A DNA stretch of 64,000 bases, taken from the NCBI RefSeq assembly GCF_003344625.1, contig NZ_QPKJ02000003.1, forward strand, positions 434,001 through 498,000, in the 5' to 3' direction. This document shows positions 1 to 7,917 of the stretch, one piece after another. Under the pieces are notes generated by a model, which worked only from the letters and a program-made list of their open reading frames with translations, had not been told where the DNA came from and did not search any database. The position numbers and the translations under genes are program-made. The DNA is from Solirubrobacter deserti (GTDB taxonomy: Bacteria; Actinomycetota; Thermoleophilia; Solirubrobacterales; Solirubrobacteraceae). Numbering within the stretch: the stretch's first letter is position 1; every line of letters starts with the position of its first letter.

Positions 1-2027
1 CCGCTCTCGGCCAGGATGCGGCCCTCGGGATCGACCGCAAACGCCGGGAGCTCCCGCAGGTCGCTCACGAAGCTCCAGTCCACGGCGCCGTCGGCCGTCA
101 GCACCACCGGCCGCGGGTTGGTCGCCACCAGCACCCGCCCTCCGGGCAGCGCCACGGCGCGTGCGCCAGGCTTGAACGGAACGCCGGCGTCCCAGAGCAA
201 CTCGCCCGCGATCCCGTCGCCGGCGTAGCCGTCGTCCAGCGTGCCGTCCGCGAGAAGCCGGACGCTGATGAGTCGGCCCGCGGCGCCGCCGACGATCACG
301 ATGCGCCCGTCCGCCTGGATGAGCATGTCGCCCACCATCGCGCCGGTGCCCACCGTCACCAGCCGCGTGCCGAACCCATTGTCGGGCTCGCCGTTCACGT
401 CGAAACGCCGTGCCCAGAGCTGGTCGCCGGCCGTACCGGTGACGACCGCCTTACCGTCCGCTTGCACGGCCACGGCCTGCGGGTCGGGAAGCGGCGCGGT
501 GCTCGCGACGCGGGCGCCGTCGGCGCTGTAGAACACGATCCTGCCGCCGGTGACCACCGCGGTGCGGCCATCGCCGCCTGCCGACGCGGCGAGGACGGAC
601 CAACCGTTCGGCACGGCCCTGTCGGACGACGTGCCGATCGGCGTCCCCGCCGGGGTCAGACGGCCGGACGCGAGCCAACCGTCGTACGGGTCCCAACCCC
701 AGCCGTAGACATTGAGCCGGCCGGCTCCCGCCCACAGCCAGCGGGCGCCGAGCCGGACCCCGGGCAGCTGCGGGTCGGCACGGTGCACGGCGTCGGAGCG
801 CGCTCCGTCGGCGGCGAACGTCGCGGCGGCGTACCCGAGCCCTTCGCGATGGGAAGCGACGATACGCGTGGCGCCGCCTGCCAGCGGGCGCATCGCGACG
901 TGCTCGGCGGCGGCGAAGCCGGCAACCTCGGAGACGAACGCGCCGTCGGCGGCACCTCCGGGCGTGAGCCGCGCCAGCGTGGGCCCCCTCGAACCCGGCG
1001 TCCGGCCGCCGCCGGCAACCAGGACCCGGCCGTCGCCGAGCACCGCCAGAGCGCTCGCCATGGTCCCTGGGGGGAACGCGACGCCGTCGTCCGAGAAGGT
1101 GGGGTCGAGCGCGCCGGCGGGCGTGAGCTTGACGACCACCGAGCCGTCGATCTCTTCACCTCGGCCCGCCCGCCCGCCGACGAGGACGCTCCCGTTCGCA
1201 CCGACGACCAGTGCTTCGAGATCCATGACGTCGAAGGTGTTCGGCGGATGCACGAACGTCCCGTCGGTGCCGAAGGCGTCGTCTCGCGCGCCCGTCGCGA
1301 GGAACCGCGCGACGCCGAAGTTGCTGTCGCCTGCGTTGCCGGCCATGAGCACCCTGCCGTCGGGCGCCTCAGCAATCGCGGCAATCCCGGCGCTCAGCGC
1401 CGCCGGCCGCGCGAAGGCTTTCCCGCCACTGCCGAACGACGGATCGGGCGCGCCGGCCGGCGTCAATCGAAGCGCTGTCCAGCGCCGGTCATCGGTCCCG
1501 CCAACGAGGATCCGCCCGTCGGCCTGCAACGCGACGGCGTCGGCCGACGGGCACGCGGAGCGTGGGGCGGGGAGGGTCCAGACGCCGTCGCCGTCGAACG
1601 TGCTGTCGGGTGCGCCGCTCGCTGTGAGCCGGACGACCGCACTGACGCATTCTCCGCTCGCCGCGACCAGGATGCGTCCGTCGGGGGCGATCGCGATGCC
1701 GCGACCCGTGTCCCTGGGCGTCCCGAGGGTGAGGGTGGTGAGGCCGTCGTCCGAGAACGAGGCATCGAGCTCGCCGCTGGTGGTGTAGCGAGCGACGACG
1801 ACGTCGCCGCGTCCGCTCTGCCCGGTGACGACCACCCGGCCGTCGTCGTGGACCGCGACCGCGCCGGAGCGGCCTGGGTGCCCCTCCCAGGAGCGCAGCA
1901 GCGCGGTTCCGTCGACGCCGAACGTCCGGTCCAGATCGCCGGGCGCCGCCGCGGCCGCGCTCGACGTCATCGCGGCCAGCGCTGCGGCCGCTGTGGCAAT
2001 CCATCGCACCGGGGCACCATCCTCCAT
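1..2027 (-). CDS. Exported delta-60 repeat protein, 3' end beyond window
   Basis: Read on the minus strand, this frame is open from 2027 to the window edge and holds repeated units of about 55-60 residues: a DG-hydrophobic-LV strand (DGRVVVTG, DGRILVAAS, DGRILVGG, DGRVLMAG) followed by L-D/P-x-(T/S)-F-(S/G)-x-(D/G)-G. This is the delta-60 repeat, a beta-propeller-like extracellular repeat of unknown function. The N-terminus is a signal peptide (RWIATAAAALAA then Ala-rich). ATG at 2027 is close behind a good promoter; GTG at 2009 is in frame with GGAGG 11 bases upstream and gives a cleaner signal peptide, so either could be the start. Long open frames on the opposite strand are GC-codon shadows. 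The C-terminus, which might carry an anchor, lies outside the window. Confidence 0.85.
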   Translation of the reverse strand, partial: MEDGAPVRWIATAAAALAAMTSSAAAAAPGDLDRTFGVDGTALLRSWEGHPGRSGAVAVHDDGRVVVTGQSGRGDVVVARYTTSGELDASFSDDGLTTLTLGTPRDTGRGIAIAPDGRILVAASGECVSAVVRLTASGAPDSTFDGDGVWTLPAPRSACPSADAVALQADGRILVGGTDDRRWTALRLTPAGAPDPSFGSGGKAFARPAALSAGIAAIAEAPDGRVLMAGNAGDSNFGVARFLATGARDDAFGTDGTFVHPPNTFDVMDLEALVVGANGSVLVGGRAGRGEEIDGSVVVKLTPAGALDPTFSDDGVAFPPGTMASALAVLGDGRVLVAGGGRTPGSRGPTLARLTPGGAADGAFVSEVAGFAAAEHVAMRPLAGGATRIVASHREGLGYAAATFAADGARSDAVHRADPQLPGVRLGARWLWAGAGRLNVYGWGWDPYDGWLASGRLTPAGTPIGTSSDRAVPNGWSVLAASAGGDGRTAVVTGGRIVFYSADGARVASTAPLPDPQAVAVQADGKAVVTGTAGDQLWARRFDVNGEPDNGFGTRLVTVGTGAMVGDMLIQADGRIVIVGGAAGRLISVRLLADGTLDDGYAGDGIAGELLWDAGVPFKPGARAVALPGGRVLVATNPRPVVLTADGAVDWSFVSDLRELPAFAVDPEGRILAES

Positions 2028-2038
2028 TGACGGTGCCT

Positions 2039-2067
2039 ACCTAAGTGATCCGCGAACCCCATGTCAA
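2039..2067 (-). promoter_or_regulatory. Sigma70-type promoter of delta-60 gene
   Basis: On the minus strand a perfect -35 TTGACA (2067-2062) is followed after 17 bases by TTAGGT (2044-2039; TAGGTA if the spacer is 18). The start codon at 2027 lies 11 bases past the -10, so the leader is very short. It is one of only two perfect TTGACA boxes noticed between genes in this GC-rich window. Confidence 0.65.
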
Positions 2068-2082
2068 GGGCTCACGCAGTGC

Positions 2083-3450
2083 TCAGCGGATGTTGACTGC
2101 AGGACCGTTCGCGCCGTCCACGACGGCGCGGTAGGTCCCCGGCGTGACGGCCGCCCAGCGGTACTTGCCGCGCCGCACCTTCGTCGAGCCGACGGTGACC
2201 CAGCGCCCGTCACGGAGCGCCTGGACCTTCACGTTCCGCGACTCGCTGATCACGGACCCGCGCAGCACGCCGATCGGCCGGATGAACGCGCCGAAGCCGG
2301 GCGGCGCGGCCGTGCCGCCCGCCTCGTCCTCGGTCGGCTCGTCCTCGGAGCCGCTGATCGACGTGAAGTACGCCCACGAGTCGAACAGGCCGAGCCGCGC
2401 CCGCAGCGTCGCGCCGTCGGTCACCGAGACGCCGCGCGAGCCCACGACCTCGGCGGAGACGATCCGCGGCGACTCCCCGCGCTTGGTCACGCGGATGCCC
2501 TTGAACGAGCCCTTCACGAGCCCGCCGAGCTTCTTCTTCGCGCTCGCCATCGACGGCCGCGTCGTCCAGCGGTGACGCGGTGAGACGTTGTCGAACTCGT
2601 CCTCGACCGACTTCAGCCACGGCTTGGGCTCGTTGCCCAGCGATGTGTTCTCGACCGACTCCGTGCGACCGCCCGAGGTGGAGAAGAAGTAGGTGACGAC
2701 GGGCTGGCCCTGATAGGTGACGATCTGCCCGCGGGTGTCGGCGACGGCCGCGTTGGTCGACGGCTGCTCGATCCCGACGCCCTTGTAGACCTGCGAGCGC
2801 GTGTCCGCGTAGTGGTCGAAGTCCTCGCTCTTGGCGGTGGTGATGGCGTACGTGCGCGCCGCGATGGCCTGCGCGCGCAGCGCCTCGGCGGGCCAGGAGG
2901 CCGGCGACTCCGCGGGCACGACGCCCTGCAGGTAGTCATCGAGCGCCACCACGTTGGTCACCGTCATGCCGCTGAAGTTGCCGGGCTTGAACTCCATCAC
3001 GCCCCGGTAGGAGCCGTGGCCGCCGAGCGTCGTCACGCCACCCTCGCCCGCGATCTGCAGCGGCGCGGTGAACGTCGCGAACCGCCGCCCTCCCGACAGC
3101 AGCTCGACCTGCGAGAGCCCGCGCCGCCGGACGACGTAGGTCTTCGTCGGATCGAGCCTGCGCGAGCCGGCCTGGCGCGCGCCCGAGATGCGCGCGGACG
3201 ACGTCGAGGGGACGAGCAGCACGCGGACCTTCTGGGTGGGATCCGTGGTGCCGAGCGAGGTGCCGGTGTAGTAGTGGCCGAGGATGCGGGCGGCGTCCCA
3301 GCCGTTCTGGGCGTAGCCGAGCGCGCCGTACTGGCTCATCCCGACGCCGTGGCCGAAGCCGGCGCCCTTGATCGTGAACGTGGTCTGCGCGGCGGCGGGG
3401 GCGGAGAGCACCAACGACGCGGCCAGCGTGGCGAGAAGGAATCTGGGCAT
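2083..3450 (-). CDS. SpoIID/LytB-domain exported protein
   Basis: Extracytoplasmic protein with a signal peptide (MPRFLLATLAASLVLSAPAA) from the ATG at 3450; another in-frame ATG at 3468 would add six residues but sits only 2 bases from the predicted -10. The mature N-terminus has the GHGVGMSQYGA motif that actinobacterial SpoIID/LytB proteins carry at this end, followed by the SpoIID core VPAESPASWPAEALRAQAIA (a transglycosylase-like Glu region) and the STSGGRTES segment. In Bacillus, SpoIID is a lytic transglycosylase for septal peptidoglycan; here a cell-wall remodelling or sporulation-independent role is more likely. The last 75 residues look like a small beta-domain (R-x-V-x-V-QALRDGRWVTVGST), perhaps Ig- or SH3-like. 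Divergent from the ThDP-enzyme operon. Confidence 0.85.
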   Translation of the reverse strand: MPRFLLATLAASLVLSAPAAAQTTFTIKGAGFGHGVGMSQYGALGYAQNGWDAARILGHYYTGTSLGTTDPTQKVRVLLVPSTSSARISGARQAGSRRLDPTKTYVVRRRGLSQVELLSGGRRFATFTAPLQIAGEGGVTTLGGHGSYRGVMEFKPGNFSGMTVTNVVALDDYLQGVVPAESPASWPAEALRAQAIAARTYAITTAKSEDFDHYADTRSQVYKGVGIEQPSTNAAVADTRGQIVTYQGQPVVTYFFSTSGGRTESVENTSLGNEPKPWLKSVEDEFDNVSPRHRWTTRPSMASAKKKLGGLVKGSFKGIRVTKRGESPRIVSAEVVGSRGVSVTDGATLRARLGLFDSWAYFTSISGSEDEPTEDEAGGTAAPPGFGAFIRPIGVLRGSVISESRNVKVQALRDGRWVTVGSTKVRRGKYRWAAVTPGTYRAVVDGANGPAVNIR

Positions 3451-3469
3451 AGAGTTCGACGGGCGCATC

Positions 3470-3476
3470 TAAGTTA
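3470..3476. promoter_or_regulatory. Overlapping divergent -10 elements (TAAGTTA)
   Basis: The 7-base TAAGTTA reads as TAAGTT on the plus strand (toward the ThDP enzyme) and TAACTT on the minus strand (toward the SpoIID-like gene). Both fit TAnnnT, so one site could fire in both directions. No convincing -35 is visible for either. Confidence 0.4.
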
Positions 3477-3511
3477 GCCCGACACACCCCGTGGATAGGA
3501 GTTGCGCAACC

Positions 3512-5158
3512 GTGAGTTCACGCAAGGCATCGGACCTGTTCGTGGAGTGCCTGGAGGCGGAGGGCGTCGAGTACGTCTTCGGCATCCCCGGCGAGGAGAC
3601 ATTGGACCTGAATGAGTCCTTGCACGACTCCTCCATCAAGTTCGTGCCCGTGCGGCACGAGCAGGGCGGCGCCTACATGGCCGACATGTACGGGCGCCTC
3701 ACCCAGCGCGCCGGCGTCTGCCTCGGCACGCTCGGCCCCGGCGCGACCAACCTGACCACCGCGATCGCGGACGCGTTCCTGGACCGCTCCCCGCTCGTGG
3801 CGCTGACGGGCCAGGCGGACCTCCAGCGCATGCACAAGGAGTCCCACCAGCACATCGACATCGTCTCGATGTTCAAGCCGATCACCAAGTGGAACACGCG
3901 CCTGAACGCGCCGGAGGTGATCCCGGAGGTCGTCCGCAAGGCGTTCAAGGTCGCGCAGGAGGCCAAGCCCGGCGCGACCCACATCGAGCTGCCCGAGGAC
4001 GTGATGGCCGGCGAAGTGGACGCCGTCCCGCTGCCCAGCGGTGGCCGCGACCGGCGTCTGGAACCGAGCGCCGGGGACGTGCTCGCCGCCGCCGAGCTCA
4101 TCCGCAACGCCGCCAACCCGATCGCGCTGGCCGGCAACGGCGTGGCGCGCGCGGGCGCCGCCAACGCCCTGCGCGAGTTCGCGCGCGCCACCGGGATCGG
4201 CGTCGCAGAGACGTTCATGGGCAAGGGCGCGCTCGACTACGAGGACTCAGGCGCGCGCGGGACCGTCGGGCTGCAGTCACGCGACTACGCGCTCGCGGGC
4301 TTCGAGGACGCCGACGTCGTGATCACGATCGGCTACGACCTCGTCGAGCACGCGCCGAGCAACTGGAACCCCAAGCGCGACAAGCAGATCGTCTGCATCG
4401 ACAGCGTCCCGTCCGAGGTCGACGAGCACTTCATCACCCAGATCGACCTCGTCGGCGACCTCTACCACATCCTCTCGCGGCTGACCGAGGAGCTGCGGCA
4501 CGAGCCGCGCACCACGCGGACCTCACGCCTGGACGACATCGTCCTCGGCCGCTTCGAGGCCGCCAAGCACGACGACGCGTTCCCGATGCAGCCGCCGCGC
4601 GCGCTGTGGGAGATCCGCCAGGCGCTCGGCCGCCACGACATGCTGATCTCCGACGTCGGCCTGCACAAGCTGTGGATCGCGCGCATGTTCCCCGCGCACG
4701 AGCCCAACACGGTGCTGATCGCGAACGGCCTGGCCGGCATGGGGATCGCGCTGCCGACGGCGATCGCGGCCAAGCTCGTGCACCCGGGCCGCAACGTCGT
4801 GACGGTCAACGGCGACGGCGGCTTCCTGATGAACGTGCAGGAGCTCGAGACCGCCGTGCGGCTCAAGACCCCGATCGTGAACATCATCTGGGAGAACGCC
4901 CAGTTCGGCTCGATCGTGTGGAAGCAGGACAAGAAGTTCGGCCGCCACTTCGGGACCGACTTCACCAACCCGGATTTCGTCAAGCTGGCGGACGCCTTCG
5001 GCATGCCGGCCTGGCGCTGCGAGTCCGTCGAGGACTTCGGCTCACGCCTGCGGCACGCGCTGTCGCTCGAGCTCCCGAGCCTGATCGTGGTCCCGATCGA
5101 CTACTCGCTCGACGTGTCCATCTCGGAGGAGCTCGGAACGGAGACGGTGGCGGCATGA
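3512..5158 (+). CDS. Acetolactate synthase-like ThDP enzyme (possible 2-oxoglutarate decarboxylase)
   Basis: Thiamine-diphosphate enzyme of the acetolactate synthase/pyruvate oxidase superfamily, 548 aa. The ThDP-activating Glu is in RHEQGGAYMADMYGR near residue 52, and the GDGGF...N diphosphate/Mg motif lies near residue 440 (GDGGFLMNVQELE, then WENAQFG). I chose GTG 3512 because AGGAG lies 10 bases upstream; GTG 3491 would add seven residues. Family assignment alone gives catabolic acetolactate synthase (2 pyruvate to acetolactate plus CO2). The next gene overlaps by ATGA and encodes SSADH. This is the pair known from Synechococcus PCC 7002, where an acetolactate-synthase-like enzyme decarboxylates 2-oxoglutarate to succinic semialdehyde. 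There is no IlvN-type regulatory subunit nearby, which fits a non-biosynthetic role. Substrate is inferred, not seen. Confidence 0.85.
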   Translation: MSSRKASDLFVECLEAEGVEYVFGIPGEETLDLNESLHDSSIKFVPVRHEQGGAYMADMYGRLTQRAGVCLGTLGPGATNLTTAIADAFLDRSPLVALTGQADLQRMHKESHQHIDIVSMFKPITKWNTRLNAPEVIPEVVRKAFKVAQEAKPGATHIELPEDVMAGEVDAVPLPSGGRDRRLEPSAGDVLAAAELIRNAANPIALAGNGVARAGAANALREFARATGIGVAETFMGKGALDYEDSGARGTVGLQSRDYALAGFEDADVVITIGYDLVEHAPSNWNPKRDKQIVCIDSVPSEVDEHFITQIDLVGDLYHILSRLTEELRHEPRTTRTSRLDDIVLGRFEAAKHDDAFPMQPPRALWEIRQALGRHDMLISDVGLHKLWIARMFPAHEPNTVLIANGLAGMGIALPTAIAAKLVHPGRNVVTVNGDGGFLMNVQELETAVRLKTPIVNIIWENAQFGSIVWKQDKKFGRHFGTDFTNPDFVKLADAFGMPAWRCESVEDFGSRLRHALSLELPSLIVVPIDYSLDVSISEELGTETVAA

Positions 5159-6618
5159 GCGCAACGCGTGAGAAGACCGCGGTCGACGCGGTGCCGACGG
5201 GCCTGTTCATCGGCGGCGAATGGCGGGACGCGTCGGGCGGTGCGACGCTCGACGTCGAGGACCCGTCGACCGGCTCTAGCATCGCCGCGGTCGCCGACGC
5301 GACGCCCGATGACGCGAAGGCCGCGCTGGACGCCTGCTGCGCCGTGCAGGAGGAGTGGGCCGCGCACCCGCCGCGCGAGCGGGGTGAGATCCTGCGCCGC
5401 GCGTTCGAGGCGATGACCGCGAACGCCGATGACCTCGCGCTCGTGATGACGCTGGAGATGGGCAAGCCAGTCGCCGAGTCCAAGGCCGAGATCACGTACG
5501 CGGCGGAGTTCCTGCGCTGGTTCTCCGAGGAGGCGGTGCGGATCGAGGGCCGCTACGCGACCGCGCCCAACGGCGCCGGGCGGCTGATCACGATGAAGCA
5601 GCCCGTCGGCCCGTGCTACGCGATCACGCCGTGGAACTTCCCGGCCGCGATGGGCACGCGCAAGATCGGCCCGGCGATCGCCGCGGGCTGCACGATGGTG
5701 ATCAAGCCCGCGCAGCAGACGCCGCTGAGCATGCTGGCGCTGGCGAAGATCTTCGAGGAGGCCGGGCTCCCGAAGGGGGTGCTGAACGTCGTCACGTCGA
5801 GCAAGTCCTCGGACGTTTCCAAGCCGATCATCGGTGATCCGCGTCTGCGCAAGCTCACCTTCACGGGCTCGACGGAGGTCGGCCGCATGCTGGTGGAGCA
5901 GTCGGCGCAGGGCCTGCTGCGCACGTCGATGGAGCTCGGCGGCAACGCGCCGTTCCTGGTGTTCGAGGACGCGGACCTCGACGCCGCCGTCGAGGGCGCC
6001 GTGATCGCCAAGATGCGCAACATCGGCGAGGCCTGCACGGCCGCGAACCGCTTCCACGTGGCGGCGCCGGTGGCGGACGAGTTCGCGCACAAGCTGGCCG
6101 ACAAGCTGGGCGAGATGAAGGTCGGGCGCGGGACCGAGGAGGACGTCAAGGTCGGCCCGCTGATCGACGCCGACCAGCGCGACAAGGTCGCCGAGCTCGT
6201 GAGCGACGCCACCGGCCGGGGGGCGAAGGCCCTGGTGGGCGGCGGCCCGCGCGAGGGCGCCGGCTACTTCTTCGACCCGACCGTGCTCAGCGACGTGGCG
6301 CCCGACTCGCGCCTGCTCAAGGAAGAGATCTTCGGGCCGGTCGCGCCCGTAATCGGGTTCGACAGCGAAGACGACGCCATCACGGCGGCGAACGACACGG
6401 AGTACGGGCTCGTGGCCTACGTGTACACCCAGGACCTCAAGCGCGCGTTCCGCGTGTGCGAGCGGCTGCAGACCGGCATGGTCGGCCTCAACCAGGGCAT
6501 GGTCTCCAATGCGAGCGCGCCGTTCGGCGGCGTCAAGGCGTCCGGCTTCGGCCGTGAGGGCGGGCCCGAGGGCATCAACGAGTACCTCGAGGTCAAGTAC
6601 GTGGCCATGAGCCTGTGA
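5155..6618 (+). CDS. gabD: Succinate-semialdehyde dehydrogenase (NAD(P)+)
   Basis: Aldehyde dehydrogenase superfamily, 487 aa, the usual SSADH length. Rossmann cofactor motif FTGSTEVGR, catalytic Glu in ELGGNAPF, nucleophilic Cys in NIGEACTAANRF (near residue 290), and the C-terminal PFGGVKASGFGREGG typical of the GabD branch. It oxidises succinic semialdehyde to succinate. The ATG at 5155 overlaps the upstream stop (ATGA), so it is probably translationally coupled to the ThDP enzyme; its stop overlaps the next start (GTGA). Pairing with the ThDP enzyme suggests a 2-oxoglutarate to succinate bypass; a GABA shunt is possible but no GABA transaminase is present in the window. Confidence 0.88.
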   Translation: MSATREKTAVDAVPTGLFIGGEWRDASGGATLDVEDPSTGSSIAAVADATPDDAKAALDACCAVQEEWAAHPPRERGEILRRAFEAMTANADDLALVMTLEMGKPVAESKAEITYAAEFLRWFSEEAVRIEGRYATAPNGAGRLITMKQPVGPCYAITPWNFPAAMGTRKIGPAIAAGCTMVIKPAQQTPLSMLALAKIFEEAGLPKGVLNVVTSSKSSDVSKPIIGDPRLRKLTFTGSTEVGRMLVEQSAQGLLRTSMELGGNAPFLVFEDADLDAAVEGAVIAKMRNIGEACTAANRFHVAAPVADEFAHKLADKLGEMKVGRGTEEDVKVGPLIDADQRDKVAELVSDATGRGAKALVGGGPREGAGYFFDPTVLSDVAPDSRLLKEEIFGPVAPVIGFDSEDDAITAANDTEYGLVAYVYTQDLKRAFRVCERLQTGMVGLNQGMVSNASAPFGGVKASGFGREGGPEGINEYLEVKYVAMSL

Positions 6619-7190
6619 GCGATCCGCTCACACAGTTCAAGGAGTGGTACGAGCACGCCGTGGCCGCGGGCGTCACCGAGCCCGAGGCCATGGCGCTCGC
6701 GACCGCGAACGCGGACGGCGTCCCGTCCGTGCGCTTCGTCCTGCTCAAGGGCATCGACGAGCGCGGCGTCGAGTTCTTCACCAACTACGAGTCCCGCAAG
6801 GGCCGCGAGCTGTCCGCGAACCCGCGCGCGGCGCTCGCGGTGCTGTGGAAGCCCCTGCAGCGCCAGGTACGTCTGGAAGGCCCGGTCGAGCGGCTGAGCG
6901 AGGAGGAGTCCGACGCGTACTTCGCCACCCGCTCACGCGGCTCGCAGCTCGGCGCCTGGGCGTCCCGGCAGAGCGAGGCGATCCCGGACCGCGAGTGGCT
7001 CGAGACGCGCCTCGCCGAGCTCGATACCTCCTATCCGGAGACCGTGCCGCGCCCGCCGCACTGGGGCGGCTTCCTGCTGCGCCCCGGGGCGATCGAGTTC
7101 TGGGAGGGCCGGCCGAACCGGCTGCACGACCGCGAGGCGTTCACGCGCGGCGCCGACGGCGCCTGGCACTCACGCCGGCTCTCGCCCTAA
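6615..7190 (+). CDS. pdxH: Pyridoxamine/pyridoxine 5'-phosphate oxidase
   Basis: FMN-dependent PNPOx, 191 aa, making pyridoxal 5'-phosphate from PNP or PMP. The FMN-binding SVRFVLLKGID and FFTNYESRKGREL segments, the RQVRLEGPVERL strand, SRGSQLGAWASRQS, and the C-terminal signature WEGRPNRLHDR (PLP/FMN contacts) are all present. It starts with GTG in a GTGA overlap with the SSADH stop, forming the third gene of the operon. The link to SSADH is not obvious; PLP supply for transaminases feeding 2-oxoglutarate or semialdehyde metabolism is a guess. Its last 21 bases overlap the end of the convergent gene. Confidence 0.95.
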   Translation: MSDPLTQFKEWYEHAVAAGVTEPEAMALATANADGVPSVRFVLLKGIDERGVEFFTNYESRKGRELSANPRAALAVLWKPLQRQVRLEGPVERLSEEESDAYFATRSRGSQLGAWASRQSEAIPDREWLETRLAELDTSYPETVPRPPHWGGFLLRPGAIEFWEGRPNRLHDREAFTRGADGAWHSRRLSP

Positions 7191-7838
7191 CAGGTACCGC
7201 GCGCGGGTCACGAAGGCGTCGGACTGCGCGTGCGGGCCGCTGTAGAGGCCGCGGTCCTCGGACACGTGCAGCACGCGCCAGCCGTCGGCCGCGAAGCGGT
7301 TGAGCGCCTCGGCCACCTCGGCCGCGGGAAAGCCCTGGGTCCAGCGGTGGGCGCGGATCTCGACGTCGGTGCGCTCCGTGCCGTCGACGAGCTCGGCGGC
7401 CCAGCCCGTCACCGTCTGCGGCTGCAGGCCCGAGGCCGCGCGCCACGCGTCGTACTCGAGGCGGACGGGCGAGCCGCCCGGCGGCGGGTTCTCGGCCGTG
7501 AAGCGGCGCCGGATCTTCTCCTCCGGCGTCCCGCCCAGCGCGCGCTCGTCGACGTGGCCGTCGGGGAACGTGATCCGCGTGATCTTCACCGGCTCGGTCG
7601 AGAAGCCGCGAGTGCCCTCGACCTCGTCGATCGTGGTCGCGGCCCGGAAGGCTTCCAAGCGCGCGTCCCACTCGGCCTGGTCCTCGGGCGCGGCCTCCGG
7701 CGGCGTCGCGTGGTTGGCCTCCCACCACGCCTTGATGCGGGCCTCGCCCTCGCCGATCGGCGCCTCGACGGTGGACCCGTCCGGGAGCTCGACCCACTCC
7801 CGCGGGACGCGCTCGATCAGGAAGAACCCGTAGCGCAC
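7170..7838 (-). CDS. Conserved-looking protein of unknown function, 222 aa
   Basis: I do not recognise the family. It is acidic and Trp-rich (WWEANH, EWDARLEAFRAA), with no signal peptide or membrane segment. The C-terminal part (AEALNRFAADGWRVLHVSED) resembles the short 'hydrophobic-N-xx-xx-GW-xVVxV' fold of DUF4177-type proteins, which is only a resemblance. Start is GTG 7838 without a clear Shine-Dalgarno; a 28-codon leaderless frame (7903-7817) overlaps it in another phase, so it may be translated by coupling. It follows the EamA transporter on the same strand. A frameshift joining the small upstream frame to this one would give a longer N-terminus and should be excluded. Confidence 0.7.
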   Translation of the reverse strand: MRYGFFLIERVPREWVELPDGSTVEAPIGEGEARIKAWWEANHATPPEAAPEDQAEWDARLEAFRAATTIDEVEGTRGFSTEPVKITRITFPDGHVDERALGGTPEEKIRRRFTAENPPPGGSPVRLEYDAWRAASGLQPQTVTGWAAELVDGTERTDVEIRAHRWTQGFPAAEVAEALNRFAADGWRVLHVSEDRGLYSGPHAQSDAFVTRARYLLGREPA

Positions 7839-7903
7839 AGGAGCAGGAAGGCCTCGCGGCGGCGGCGTTCGGCCTCGGCTTGAGCGGCGAGCTGCGGGTT
7901 CAC
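7817..7903 (-). CDS. Possible leaderless 28-aa upstream ORF
   Basis: GTG 7903 follows TATAGT by 8 bases on the minus strand, the geometry of a leaderless start. The frame encodes a 28-residue, Ala/Glu/Arg-rich peptide (N-terminus VNPQLAAQAEAE, then four Arg, ending in LLLCATGSS). It overlaps the first 22 bases of the 222-aa gene in a different phase. It may be a regulatory upstream ORF, the true N-terminus of the downstream protein separated by a frameshift, or chance. Confidence 0.35.
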   Translation of the reverse strand: MNPQLAAQAEAERRRREAFLLLCATGSS

Positions 7904-7911
7904 GCAGCCGG

Positions 7912-7917
7912 ACTATA
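7912..7917 (-). promoter_or_regulatory. -10 element TATAGT
   Basis: TATAGT on the minus strand, a near-consensus -10 in very GC-rich surroundings, inside the stop-codon region of the EamA gene. It would give the 222-aa gene its own leaderless transcript starting about GTG 7903. No strong -35 is visible. Confidence 0.45.

Noticed and set aside
462-2030. Open frame of about 520 codons on the plus strand
   Set aside because: It is antisense to the delta-60 gene, has Arg/Pro/Gly-rich low-information composition and no recognisable domain; high GC keeps antisense frames open.
3889-5154. Upstream extension of the SSADH frame by over 400 codons
   Set aside because: It is an out-of-phase Arg-rich shadow of the ThDP gene; the ATGA-coupled ATG at 5155 gives the standard SSADH N-terminus.
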